16,160 nt of DNA from Fibrobacteraceae bacterium. GTDB lineage: Bacteria; Fibrobacterota; Fibrobacteria; Fibrobacterales; Fibrobacteraceae. Below the pieces are notes generated by a model that worked only from the letters and a program-made list of their open reading frames with translations, was not told where the DNA came from and did no database searches. Made by a program: the position numbers and the translations under genes. This document shows positions 1 to 8,200 of this stretch, piece by piece (the first letter of the stretch is position 1; the number at the start of each line of letters is the position of its first letter). The DNA lies in contig JABUUT010000019.1 in assembly GCA_021443045.1 (NCBI GenBank), forward strand, positions 10,497-26,656. The letters are read 5' to 3'.

Positions 1-2
1 CT

Positions 3-107
3 GATGCCGTAGGCATCCAAAGTGGCCAATACTGGAGGTATTGGGCATCTTTGAGAGACGAACTAGCGCAAAGTGTTATTGAACAAATCATAAAAATGAA
101 TTTTTAG
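3..107 (+). CDS. Possible 3' end of a convergent plus-strand gene (partial)
   Basis: A plus-strand frame is open from the left edge (base 3) to a TAG at 105-107 and gives 34 residues, including the stretch QYWRYWASLRDELAQSVIEQIIK. The composition (amphipathic helix, Trp/Tyr pair, Lys-rich end) is protein-like, and the stop lies 13 bases before the convergent lipoprotein stop at 121. I do not recognise the family. The first 50 bases are also rich in inverted repeats (see findings), so this could be non-coding. Only sequence to the left of the window would settle it. Confidence 0.35.
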   Translation, partial: DAVGIQSGQYWRYWASLRDELAQSVIEQIIKMNF

Positions 108-120
108 AGGTGCCCGCTAA

Positions 121-483
121 TTATTTTATAGAATCCCTACCAAATTTAAGCTTTTTCAAATAGCGGTCCCAATGACGGTAGTGGGCGTCGTAGCGGTACT
201 TGCGGGTTTCATACATGCCAATATCCCGATAAATAAAAAAATCCACTTCGGCATAGGCCCCGTAAATCTCAGCCTTGGCCCCATCAAAAAGCCTAAAATC
301 CTTTACTCTGTAGTAAGGGGTATCCAACACAACGTTCTTGTCTTTAGAAGCATGAATGGTTTCGGCTACCATAAATTTCAAGTCTTCCTGCAAATAGGAA
401 TCCAGTTTGTCTTCTATACGTTCCGTAGATTCAGAACAACTTAACAGCAGCAGAGAGAACAACAAACAAAGCATTTTATTCAT
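121..483 (-). CDS. Small predicted lipoprotein, function unknown
   Basis: The 120-residue product begins with a short lipoprotein signal: N-terminal Lys, hydrophobic stretch LLFSLLLL, then the lipobox L13-L14-S15-C16. The mature chain should therefore start at lipidated Cys16 and be anchored in the inner or outer membrane facing the periplasm. The rest is hydrophilic and rich in Tyr, Arg, Lys and Asp (for example ETRKYRYDAHYRHWDRYLKK near the C-terminus), with no recognised domain. The ATG at 483 lies only 12 bases beyond the T-tract of the preceding terminator and has no good Shine-Dalgarno sequence, so expression may be low or depend on terminator read-through. An in-frame ATG at 474 (Met4) is an alternative start. 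Lipoprotein assignment is fairly sure; role unknown. Confidence 0.7.
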   Translation of the reverse strand: MNKMLCLLFSLLLLSCSESTERIEDKLDSYLQEDLKFMVAETIHASKDKNVVLDTPYYRVKDFRLFDGAKAEIYGAYAEVDFFIYRDIGMYETRKYRYDAHYRHWDRYLKKLKFGRDSIK

Positions 484-495
484 AGCCTATAATAT

Positions 496-520
496 AAAAA
501 AACACACCTCTGTAGAGGTG
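496..520 (-). terminator. Intrinsic terminator of the outer-membrane barrel gene
   Basis: Read on the minus strand, a perfect 6-bp stem CACCTC / GAGGTG with a 4-base loop (505-520) is followed by TG and seven T residues (complement of the A run 496-502). It lies about 35 bases after the stop of the 429-residue barrel gene. A second inverted repeat, TACAAG / CTTGTA (531-548), lies between the stop and this hairpin. Confidence 0.75.
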
Positions 521-552
521 CGTCCTTAATTACAAGTCTAGGCTTGTAGGTC

Positions 553-1842
553 CTAGAAGGAGTATGTTGCATCCAAGCGAGAGAACAAGCGGCCTTCACC
601 CTGGAATGGATTGCGGAAGAGCAAGTCTTCTGCAACGGTAATATCAATTTTCAGGCGTTCTTCAATGTTCACACCAAAACCCCAGCCCACATGGTCCTTA
701 GCGGTTCCATCAGCTAGAGGGTTGGTGGTAAAGAAATTGCCATCATCCAGGCATACGCCAGATTTGCCAACATTCTTGGAGTTTACGCTGCATTCTGTGT
801 AGAGAATAGATTTCTGACCGCCTACGCGGACAACAAACCAGTCCCACCAAATGTTGCGTTCAATACCAAAGCTAATTACACCACCTACATCGCGACGGGA
901 ATCCCATACATGGTCACCATCATCGGAGTCGGAATTGTAAACGGTTTCGCCAGTGCCATGGTCATAGGTCCAATCGTGAGCCCTAAACTTGTCATAAACA
1001 AAGTCAAGGCCCATCCAGAAGAAGCCACGATCCAAAGCAACATTAATACCCAAGCCACCCTTCACAACCTTGTCTTCAATGCCAGGAGCCTGCATAATCT
1101 TTGTGGAGAAGGCAGGAATCAACTCGCCATCAATAGCATCCAGTGTGAAGAATGCGCGGGACTTTGCCAAATAGGAAAAATCACCATCTTCAAAGAATCC
1201 CTTGTGTTCTGGGCCATACTGAATACGAGCCAAGGCAAAGGAAAATTCAAAATCGATGCTGCCACCAAACTGAAGGTTCATACCACCATCAGCCTGTACA
1301 AGAGAAGCATAGGCATCTTCGTTTACCTGATAGGTGCCATCGCTAGCTTGAGAGCCGCCATCTTGGTGGGCAATGTAGATGTGCAAACCAAGAGCGTCGC
1401 CGTTAGAGAGGGTACCACCCAGGAAACCATCAAAATTAGTTACGGTTTCTGGAGTTGCAACGCTCTTGCCATTCACAACAACATAAGTTGGAAGATACAT
1501 GGCGAGATCGCTATTAACACGACCAAAGAGACCACCAATGCTAAGACGAGGGTCAGGATTATTTTCGTCACCTACACCCACCGAGAAGATACCACCGAAG
1601 GTAGGGTGTTTGGGATCTTGGTTAGTTCCAGTAGGAACATCTTCGGTATAGGAACCGAAGCCGCCAATCAAATAGTTGGAATAAAGATTGATATTGGCAG
1701 GGTTGTCAAAGATACTTACATCATCCATGATGTATGTAGTATTTTTACCCATAGATTCAACGCGAGCAAAAGTTGCAAAAGCGGATCCTACGCCGAGGAC
1801 ACCAAAAGCAACACCAACTGCAGCCACTGATCTAAAATTCAT
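553..1842 (-). CDS. Predicted outer-membrane beta-barrel protein
   Basis: The 429-residue protein has a Sec signal peptide (about residues 1-23, ending GSAFA) followed by a segment containing MDDVSIFDNPANINLY (about 39-54). Asn-Pro-Ala-type N-terminal motifs occur in FadL/PorV-like barrels, and I associate the DNPANINLY form with Fibrobacter outer-membrane proteins (inference). The remainder is an alternation of polar and aromatic residues with Gly/Asp/Asn turns, as in transmembrane beta strands. The chain ends in ...DATYSF, with the terminal Phe typical of BAM substrates. Two Cys in a presumed loop (YTECSV...SGVCLDD) could form a disulfide. The ATG at 1842 has GGAGT nine bases upstream. The gene has its own downstream terminator, and a terminator also separates it from the TonB-like gene upstream, so it is probably a single transcription unit. 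Substrate unknown; a structural or porin-like role is possible. Confidence 0.8.
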   Translation of the reverse strand: MNFRSVAAVGVAFGVLGVGSAFATFARVESMGKNTTYIMDDVSIFDNPANINLYSNYLIGGFGSYTEDVPTGTNQDPKHPTFGGIFSVGVGDENNPDPRLSIGGLFGRVNSDLAMYLPTYVVVNGKSVATPETVTNFDGFLGGTLSNGDALGLHIYIAHQDGGSQASDGTYQVNEDAYASLVQADGGMNLQFGGSIDFEFSFALARIQYGPEHKGFFEDGDFSYLAKSRAFFTLDAIDGELIPAFSTKIMQAPGIEDKVVKGGLGINVALDRGFFWMGLDFVYDKFRAHDWTYDHGTGETVYNSDSDDGDHVWDSRRDVGGVISFGIERNIWWDWFVVRVGGQKSILYTECSVNSKNVGKSGVCLDDGNFFTTNPLADGTAKDHVGWGFGVNIEERLKIDITVAEDLLFRNPFQGEGRLFSRLDATYSF

Positions 1843-1961
1843 TAGTAGACTCCTATTGTAATTTATGCTATAAAGTTAGTTTTATAATATTGAAAACGCA
1901 ACAAAAAAAAACAAAAACTTCAAAAAAAAAGCCTTCATTTACACAAAAAACCCGCTCAAAC

Positions 1962-1997
1962 AAAAAAGAGCCTGGACCTTGGGTCCAAGCTCTTTTT
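1962..1997 (-). terminator. Terminator after the ExbB-ExbD-ExbD-TonB operon
   Basis: Near-perfect hairpin: stem TGGACC / GGTCCA (1973-1978 with 1982-1987, 3-base loop), one C/A mismatch, then AGAGC / GCTCT, extended by A/T pairs. The minus-strand transcript ends in a run of six T. The A-tract on the other flank means it could also work for plus-strand transcripts, but no plus-strand gene enters it. It follows the TonB-like stop at 2014. Confidence 0.85.
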
Positions 1998-2013
1998 CAC
2001 AATCCAGTGAATA

Positions 2014-2952
2014 TTATTCAGAGAAGGTGAAGGGAATTGTCACGGTAGTGTTACCAGACTTAACCTTGCTGAACTTCCAACGGCTTACTGCGGTTTTGAT
2101 TTCGCCATCAAACTCGCCGTAACCTGTGGTGGAAGAAGCAATGGAAATGCTGATGATTTCACCACCCGGAGCAATTGTGAATCGCAGAGTAACCTTACCC
2201 TGGAAGCCCGGTTTCTTCTTCAAGAACTTGTTATAGATGTGACGGAGACCCGGTGTACGCTGACGGACAACCTTCATGATGTCTGCAGCAGAGCGGGAAC
2301 CACCACCAGCACCCATATCGATATCACGTTCGGAAGGAGTCTTGATAGAGCCCTTAGCCTTAGTAGCGATACCACCGCCACCACCGCCAAGGAGGCCTGC
2401 CAAACCGTCACCAATACCACCAGAACCGCCTTCTGCGTAACCTTCGTTAAAGCCACCATCGGCCTTACCACGACGGCCACCGAGAACAGTCTTACCGGAA
2501 GTCTGGAGACCAGCAACATCCTTAAGAACCTTGTCGATATCCTTGGTGAATTTTTGGTTCTTCATCAAGTCGTAAGCAGCAGCACTGGCATTCTTAGTCT
2601 GAGCAGTGAGGAGCTTAAGCACACCACGAGTCTGTGGAGCATTAGGCTGACCCTTACCGCGTGGCTTGCCACCACCACCAGCTTTCTTACGAGGCTTCTT
2701 AGGTTCTTCCTTCTTCTTTTCTTCCTTCTTTTCTTCCTTCTTTTCTTCCATAGTCATGGAAGCAGTAAGGTCAGCAGCTGCGGAGTCTTCGAAAACGACT
2801 TCATCCACAACAGCTTCGTACATGGAAGCCCAGAAGCAAAGAGCCAAAGCCACAACTAAAGAGATACCTGCAATAGCACCCATCTTCTTGTCGGATTCCG
2901 GCATGAGGGACGCTACTAAAGGATCTACTGCGGGACCTTTATTCTTAGCCAT
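2014..2952 (-). CDS. TonB-like periplasmic-spanning protein (AgmX/PglI-type C-terminus)
   Basis: The 312-residue protein has the layout of an energy transducer. A short cytoplasmic N-terminus is followed by one membrane segment (about 25-46, GAIAGISLVVALALCFWASMY), a highly charged Lys/Glu repeat (69-90), Gly-rich linkers (92-100 and about 160-218) and a C-terminal globular domain (about 219-312). That domain contains VVRQRTPGLRHIYNKFLKKKP, GKVTLRFTIAPGGEI and AVSRWKF, the pattern of TonB / AgmX-PglI C-terminal domains. By family knowledge such proteins carry ExbB-ExbD motion to an outer-membrane or periplasmic partner. It is the last gene of the motor operon, two bases after the second ExbD stop, with a strong GGGGAGGA Shine-Dalgarno inside the end of that gene. 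There is no classical Pro-rich TonB spacer, so the arm is Lys/Glu and Gly based. The partner is unknown. Confidence 0.85.
   Translation of the reverse strand: MAKNKGPAVDPLVASLMPESDKKMGAIAGISLVVALALCFWASMYEAVVDEVVFEDSAAADLTASMTMEEKKEEKKEEKKKEEPKKPRKKAGGGGKPRGKGQPNAPQTRGVLKLLTAQTKNASAAAYDLMKNQKFTKDIDKVLKDVAGLQTSGKTVLGGRRGKADGGFNEGYAEGGSGGIGDGLAGLLGGGGGGIATKAKGSIKTPSERDIDMGAGGGSRSAADIMKVVRQRTPGLRHIYNKFLKKKPGFQGKVTLRFTIAPGGEIISISIASSTTGYGEFDGEIKTAVSRWKFSKVKSGNTTVTIPFTFSE
2713..2748. repeat. Three exact copies of a 12-bp in-frame tandem repeat
   Basis: CTTCTTTTCTTC is repeated three times without mismatch (2713-2724, 2725-2736, 2737-2748) in the TonB-like gene. It encodes the Lys/Glu linker next to the membrane segment. 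Gain or loss of a unit would keep the frame and change the arm by four residues. Confidence 0.85.
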
Positions 2953-2954
2953 AA

Positions 2955-3461
2955 TTATTCCTCCCCGCCATTTTTCATGAGAACAGCGAAGGCGATATTA
3001 GTGTAACCAGAATAGCCGCAAACAGCCATTACCTTGTACATCGCATCGTATGGAATGTTCTTGTCGATCTGAACGATGATGTTACCAGCTTCATCAGCAG
3101 GGAGACCCATCTTCAGGGCATGTTCCTGTTCAGCAGTGCGGCGTTCCTTGAGAACGGAGTCGATTTTGGCAAGAGGATACTTATCCACTTCCATTTCGTT
3201 GTTGAGCACATCTTCGGTAGGAACAATCTTTGCGTTATCGATAACCACAAAGCCCTTATCAACAATAACAGTAAGAGAAACTTCCTTAGCTTGTACCTTA
3301 GAGGTAGAAACTGGAAGAATCAGGTTTTCAGCTTGAGTCACCAATTGGCCTTCAGCATCGATGTTCTTGATCATGAACACCAGAATGATGGTCATCATGT
3401 CCATCATGGAGGTCAAGGAGAATGGTACGTCTTCGCCGTATTTGCGAGATTTTCTAGCCAT
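2955..3461 (-). CDS. ExbD/TolR-family proton-channel subunit (Asp-containing)
   Basis: The 168-residue protein matches the ExbD/TolR layout and typical size. It has a basic cytoplasmic N-terminus, one membrane helix (about 14-33, FSLTSMMDMMTIILVFMIKN) and a periplasmic domain. The helix keeps the membrane Asp (D21) that in ExbD/TolR/MotB relatives takes part in proton translocation. The Pro normally found three residues before it is Ser here. The C-terminal segment NIIVQIDKNIPYDAMYKVMAVCGYSGYTNIAFAVL (about 127-161) is the family's folded domain. It lies two bases from the gene before it and two from the gene after, so it is tightly coupled in the operon. It presumably assembles with the ExbB/TolQ homologue and the longer ExbD-like protein in the inner membrane. 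Confidence 0.9.
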   Translation of the reverse strand: MARKSRKYGEDVPFSLTSMMDMMTIILVFMIKNIDAEGQLVTQAENLILPVSTSKVQAKEVSLTVIVDKGFVVIDNAKIVPTEDVLNNEMEVDKYPLAKIDSVLKERRTAEQEHALKMGLPADEAGNIIVQIDKNIPYDAMYKVMAVCGYSGYTNIAFAVLMKNGGEE

Positions 3462-3463
3462 GA

Positions 3464-4363
3464 TTAACCTCCGAGTTTAGCCAAGTTGACCTTGACGAAA
3501 CCAGCATCCTTGGAGCGGTCCATCAAGCTGATAATCTTGTCGAATTGAGTGTTATCATCAGCAACGATGATAATGTTGTCAACGTCTTCAAGGTCAATGA
3601 ATTGAGTGTGAATAGCAATCAGGTCTTTAGCAATCACGTCGTATGCAGAAAGCGGATAGATTATGTTGCTGTTGGCAACGTCCGGTTTCAGAGTACGAGC
3701 AGAGTTTGGAGACAAGGTTGCGAGAGCGACACCAGGACTGGGCTTCTTGAGTGCTGGAGGCGGAGTGAGACCCATGGGGCCTTCGCCAGGCATAGCAATG
3801 AAGCTGTTGTTGCCGTCTACGTAAACGCTATCGGGAACATTTTCACCTTGAGAGGTGTAGATGGCCCACATAACGCGACCAGGATCTTCTTCAGATTGCT
3901 TGTCAATTGCCCAAAGTTCAATGGTTTCGATTTCGTAGAGATACTTTTCAGCATCCATTTCGGAACCGTCTTTGCACTTTGGTCCATGACCGGCTGCAGC
4001 ATCAGCTATAACCTTTTCTGGGTCATGAGTAATCAACTGAGCATCCTTCTTGCAGCGGAATGTCCACATTTCTTTAAAGTAGACATTAGGCTGGAAACCA
4101 CCGCGAGCACCGATAACCAGGTAGTCGCCCAAGGTTTCGCTTTTTGCAATAGCCAACGAAAGATTCAAAGCCTGTTCGTCTGGTGGGGGCGTTTCGTTAT
4201 CCATCGTAATCATGCTTCGTTCTGGCATGTTAATTTCAACGATGGCCAACTTCTGGAACGCCGTCATAGACAAAAGCATAGGAATCAGAATCGTAAACAA
4301 ACCCATGGCCGGGAGCAGGTCCGGTTCCTCAGGCCTCGCAGGTTTCTTAATTTCTTTTGCCAT
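3464..4363 (-). CDS. Long ExbD/TolR-like protein lacking the channel Asp, with inserted periplasmic domain
   Basis: The 299-residue protein has an N-terminal membrane helix (about 16-36, LLPAMGLFTILIPMLLSMTAF) and a C-terminal ExbD/TolR-like segment (about 240-297) containing NIIIVADDNTQFDKIISLMDRSKDAGF. Aligned by the Pro of the family LTPxxD motif, the position of the conserved Asp is Gly21, so this subunit probably cannot carry protons itself. It is about twice the usual length. The region about 85-225 is extra and contains C104 and C130 (a possible disulfide in the periplasm) and a Pro-rich stretch TPPPALKKPSP. A GGAG lies nine bases before the ATG; the gene is 39 bases after the ExbB-like gene and two bases before the Asp-containing ExbD. 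Family assignment rests on both ends plus operon position. A heteromeric, structural role is inference. Confidence 0.8.
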   Translation of the reverse strand: MAKEIKKPARPEEPDLLPAMGLFTILIPMLLSMTAFQKLAIVEINMPERSMITMDNETPPPDEQALNLSLAIAKSETLGDYLVIGARGGFQPNVYFKEMWTFRCKKDAQLITHDPEKVIADAAAGHGPKCKDGSEMDAEKYLYEIETIELWAIDKQSEEDPGRVMWAIYTSQGENVPDSVYVDGNNSFIAMPGEGPMGLTPPPALKKPSPGVALATLSPNSARTLKPDVANSNIIYPLSAYDVIAKDLIAIHTQFIDLEDVDNIIIVADDNTQFDKIISLMDRSKDAGFVKVNLAKLGG

Positions 4364-4402
4364 GTGTTATAACTCCAGTTAAATGTAACAACTAATTGAT
4401 TA

Positions 4403-5023
4403 TTACGAGAGGGAGTTAATAATCTTGAGGCCCTTTTCTTCCATTTCCTGAATCAAGCGTTCGCTGTTCATGTTGAGGATACCAACAATCACCAGAAGAG
4501 GCACAGCGGAGAGAAGTCCGAGGAGAGTAGTACCCATAGCGATAGCGATACCGTCAGCCAAAGCCTTTGGACGTTCAGCAGCAGGCTTGTTAGCAACAGC
4601 GTCGAATGTGAAGATCAGACCGTAGATGGTACCCATCAGACCAAGCAAGGTAGAAATGGAAGCCATAACGGAAATAATGGAAACGTAACGAGTGAGACGA
4701 GGAGCTTCGGTGAGGAATACGGCATCGGAAGCAGCGGTCATACCATCGCGACCACCATTACGAGCACCAACGATAGCAGCCATAACCTTAGCAATAGGAA
4801 GGTTGGTTGCGTTAGCAAGGCTGAGAGCCTGGTCAAACTGCTGGGAGCTAATGAGCTTACCGAAATCGGCGAGGAACTTAGCACGGCCGCTGCTGCTCTT
4901 GAGCATGACGTAAACGATACGTTCAATGGAGAAACCAAGACCGATCATGAACACGACCAAGATAATCCACATGAATTGGAAACCGTCGGCATCTGGGCTG
5001 AAAGATTCAAGCATTTTAGACAT
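4403..5023 (-). CDS. MotA/TolQ/ExbB-family proton-channel protein
   Basis: The 206-residue protein has three hydrophobic helices: about 17-38 (FMWIILVVFMIGLGFSIERIVY), about 113-140 and about 156-188. The second and third carry the family hallmarks LGLMGTIYGLIFTFDAV and ADGIAIAMGTTLLGLLSAVPLLVI, including the Thr residues that line the ion path in ExbB/TolQ. It should form the inner-membrane multimer around the ExbD subunits and convert proton flow into movement of the TonB-like arm. It is the first gene of the motor operon. The ATG at 5023 has AGGAGT seven bases upstream, and a 170-base A/T-rich leader separates it from the preceding terminated unit. The family is clear; whether to call it ExbB, TolQ or AglR cannot be decided from sequence alone. 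Confidence 0.93.
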   Translation of the reverse strand: MSKMLESFSPDADGFQFMWIILVVFMIGLGFSIERIVYVMLKSSSGRAKFLADFGKLISSQQFDQALSLANATNLPIAKVMAAIVGARNGGRDGMTAASDAVFLTEAPRLTRYVSIISVMASISTLLGLMGTIYGLIFTFDAVANKPAAERPKALADGIAIAMGTTLLGLLSAVPLLVIVGILNMNSERLIQEMEEKGLKIINSLS

Positions 5024-5157
5024 AGAATGTACTCCTTTTAGAGTGTGTTTTTGGTTTATTTTTGAATTTATAAGTTCATATTTATTTTTTTTTTGGCGTT
5101 TTAGGGAACTTTTGGTGGTAAAACTTTGTTTACTACCGGGAAAAAGCCCTAAAAACC

Positions 5158-5193
5158 TAAAAGAAACAAGGAACCACTGAACTAATGGTTCCT
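5158..5193 (-). terminator. Terminator after the large TPR gene
   Basis: A perfect 8-bp stem AGGAACCA / TGGTTCCT (5169-5176 with 5186-5193) with a 9-base loop is followed on the minus strand by the T-rich run TTGTTTCTTTT. It sits 20 bases past the stop of the TPR gene and separates it from the ExbB-led operon. Confidence 0.75.
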
Positions 5194-5212
5194 CGTAAAA
5201 TTGTTTTTACCG

Positions 5213-8200
5213 CTAGAAATTGGCGTCTGCACCCATTCCCGCACCGGCTGGAGCTGGAGGAGGAGCAAGTTTTTTCTTCAATTCAGCGAGTTCGGCCTTC
5301 AACTTTTCGTTTTCAGCCTTTTCATCCTTGATGATTTCACGGAAGGTATTGATACGTTCCTCTGGAGTCATCACTTCAGACTTGGCAATCTGTTCGATAC
5401 GAGCCTTAGTCTTGAAGTATGCTGGGTCAGCAAACAGAGTAGACGGGTCAAACTTGGTGATAGTGATGCTGTTAGCCTCGTTAGCTTCATCCAAGCCCTT
5501 CAAAGTTTCGTAGAGCTTGTCGGTCCACTGGTTCTGAATACCGTAGTGAGCGGCAGCCTTAATACCAGTAGCACACTGAGGAATGGCCAACTGCTTGGCA
5601 CCGTCAGACTTGGTGTTCAATTCTTCACGATAGGCTTCCAAGTCTTCGTGAGCCATTTCAATAGCGTCTTCCTTAACAGCACCTTCGTATTCTACATATT
5701 CCTTAACAATAGCGGCACTATCTGGAAGAGGTGCGTTGGCAAAGGCATCGGCAACTTCGACGAACACGGCGCAGCCCTGGTAGTACATTTCGGTGTAACC
5801 GGCTTCAGCATCAATAACGTCTTGGTTGTAGAAACCCTGGTCACGAGCAAGGTCGATGTTCTTCTGGAAAATGGGGCGGGCCTGTTCGTAGTAGCTTGGC
5901 AGCTGTTGAACAATGGTGATACGTTCGGCAAACTGTTCTTCAGTGGTCTTACCATTCTGTTCCTGTTCACGAATCTTGGCAGCCATGGTCACGAAGAGAC
6001 CAGCCATTCTGTTTGTAGCACGGAATGTCCACTTTTCAGAAGCGTAGGCAGCAGACTTGGAGTACTGGCTCATAGCCTTCTGGAGGATATCAACCAACTG
6101 CTTAATAATCTTGGCCTTGTCCTTTTCCTTACCCTTGAGAACAATTGGATCCATCTTGTGGTATTCATGTTCACCTAGGTAGAATGCAGCTTCAGCAGGT
6201 ACGCCTGGGTCGGCATTCTTAATCTGAAGACCGTACTTGTCGTAGTTTTCAAGAGTCTTCTTGTAATCTTCAACAGCCTTGTCTTCTTCCTTAAGTTCCA
6301 TGTAGGCACGGGCAGCACCGATATAGGCAGCAATCAGCTTTTCCTTATCAGATGTGTACATCTTGATAAAGTTGTGGTATTCCTTGGCAGCCAGGTCAAA
6401 CTTCTTGGCGTTGGCATAAGCTATAGGAATGCTAAAGGCAGCATCGAGAGCATAAGTGCTCTTTGGATAGTCGTTTACCAAGTCCTTGGAACAGCGAATG
6501 GCCTCATCAGTCATCTTGGCTTCATCGTAGCTCAAGCATGCACTATAAAGGAATTCTGGAGTTCTTTCGTTCTTTGGATAGCGCTTGTAGGCAATTTCAA
6601 AGGTCTGAGCAGCCTGCTTCTTGTCTGGAATAGAGTCGTAAGTCTGGGCTGCAAAACCAATTGCCTGGAAGGCCATAGAATCTTGTGGGAAGTTGTTTGT
6701 AATGAACAAGAATGTTTGAGCAGCCTGTTGTGGCTTAGCAGCCTTCTTGTAAGCGGAAGCGGCACGGAGAATACCCTTAATGGTCAAGCTGGAAGTAGCA
6801 TAGCTCTTAGGCAAAATCATAAAGGTTTCTGCAGCCTTTTCGTAGTTCTTTGCGTTTTCGTAAGCCACACCAGCTTCGAACACAGCCTTGTCGGAGAAGG
6901 ATACTAGAGGATAGCGCTTGACCAAAGCCAAGTAAGCCTGGGCACCCTTTTCATACTGACCGGCTTTAACAGACTTTTCAGCCATCTGGAAGAGTACGGC
7001 AGCAATAGCCTTTTCAATTTCCTTGGCCATAGAGTCGTTCTTGGTGGCCTTAACATCATGATACTGCTTGTAGAGCCATTCGAATTCAACAAGAGCTTCA
7101 TCCAACTGACCGGATTCAAGCAAAGACTGAGCCAGCATACGACGAATCATCAAAATGTATTGATGGTCTGGATACTTTTCCTTAACCTTTCTCAATTCTT
7201 GCACAGCAACGGTGTACTGCTTAGCCTGATAATGAACGATGGCAGCATTATAGGCCAATTCAGCAGCTTCCTTATTCTGACCAAATTTAGCCATATACTT
7301 GGCAACCTGATCAAAGTAAGCCTTTGTTTCAGGCAGCTTGTATGCCTTAACAGCATCGTCACCAGCCTTGTTCTTCTTAGCAGCTTCACGAGACTGATCC
7401 ATCATGAGAACGGCGTTGTAGGCGGCTTCTTCCTTGAGGAGGAGTTTTTCGGAACCCATTGGACGACGACCATAGCGAGTTGTATCGGTGTCCACAATCC
7501 AGTTGAACATTTTGGCAGCGTTGGCATACTGACCCATTTCTTGGTAAACGAGGGCCAAATTGATATGAACCTTGTATTCATCCCAAGTTGGTTCCTTCTT
7601 GTAGCGAGCCAAGAACTGTTCGTAAGCCTTAATGGCCATAGCATACTGTTTTTTACCGGCTTCCAAGTCACCTTCCTTAGTGAGTTTGGCAGCACGGGCA
7701 TGATGGTACTGAGGAATATCCAGCATAGCACCGCGAATGGCGGTTTCTGCATTCTTCACAGATTCTGGATATTTCTGGTTTTTCTTGTACCAAGAAGAGT
7801 TGCGGTCGTAACGCTTAACAATCACATAGCGATAGTTCTGAGCGTCTTCGAACTTCTGCTGAACAATGAGGATTTCCACCATGGCAATATCAGCCAAAGG
7901 AGCATCGATATAGTCCGGGTTAATCTGCATCAAGCGCTTAAAGGACTGTACAGCTTCCTCATTACGGTCATGGTCTTTGTTCTTCATACCGATTCGATAG
8001 TATACAGAGTCCTTGAAAGCCACTTTCTTGTCTTTCAAGAATTTTTCAGCTTCTTCAACACCACCACCTTCGAGGTCAGAGAAGGAAGCAGCCATGAAGT
8101 CCATAGCTTCAGAACGCAAGTCGTTTGGATATTTGCCCTTGTCAGCACCAACGATGTAATCAAAATACTTCATGGCAGCTGTTTCGTATTCAGCAATGTT

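Noticed and set aside
910..1830. 306-codon plus-strand open frame opposite the barrel gene
   Set aside because: Antisense to a protein with a signal peptide and terminal Phe; no supporting motif or ribosome site.
3545..4372. 275-codon plus-strand open frame opposite the long ExbD-like gene
   Set aside because: Antisense to a gene tightly packed in an operon with two-base spacing; no recognisable protein features.
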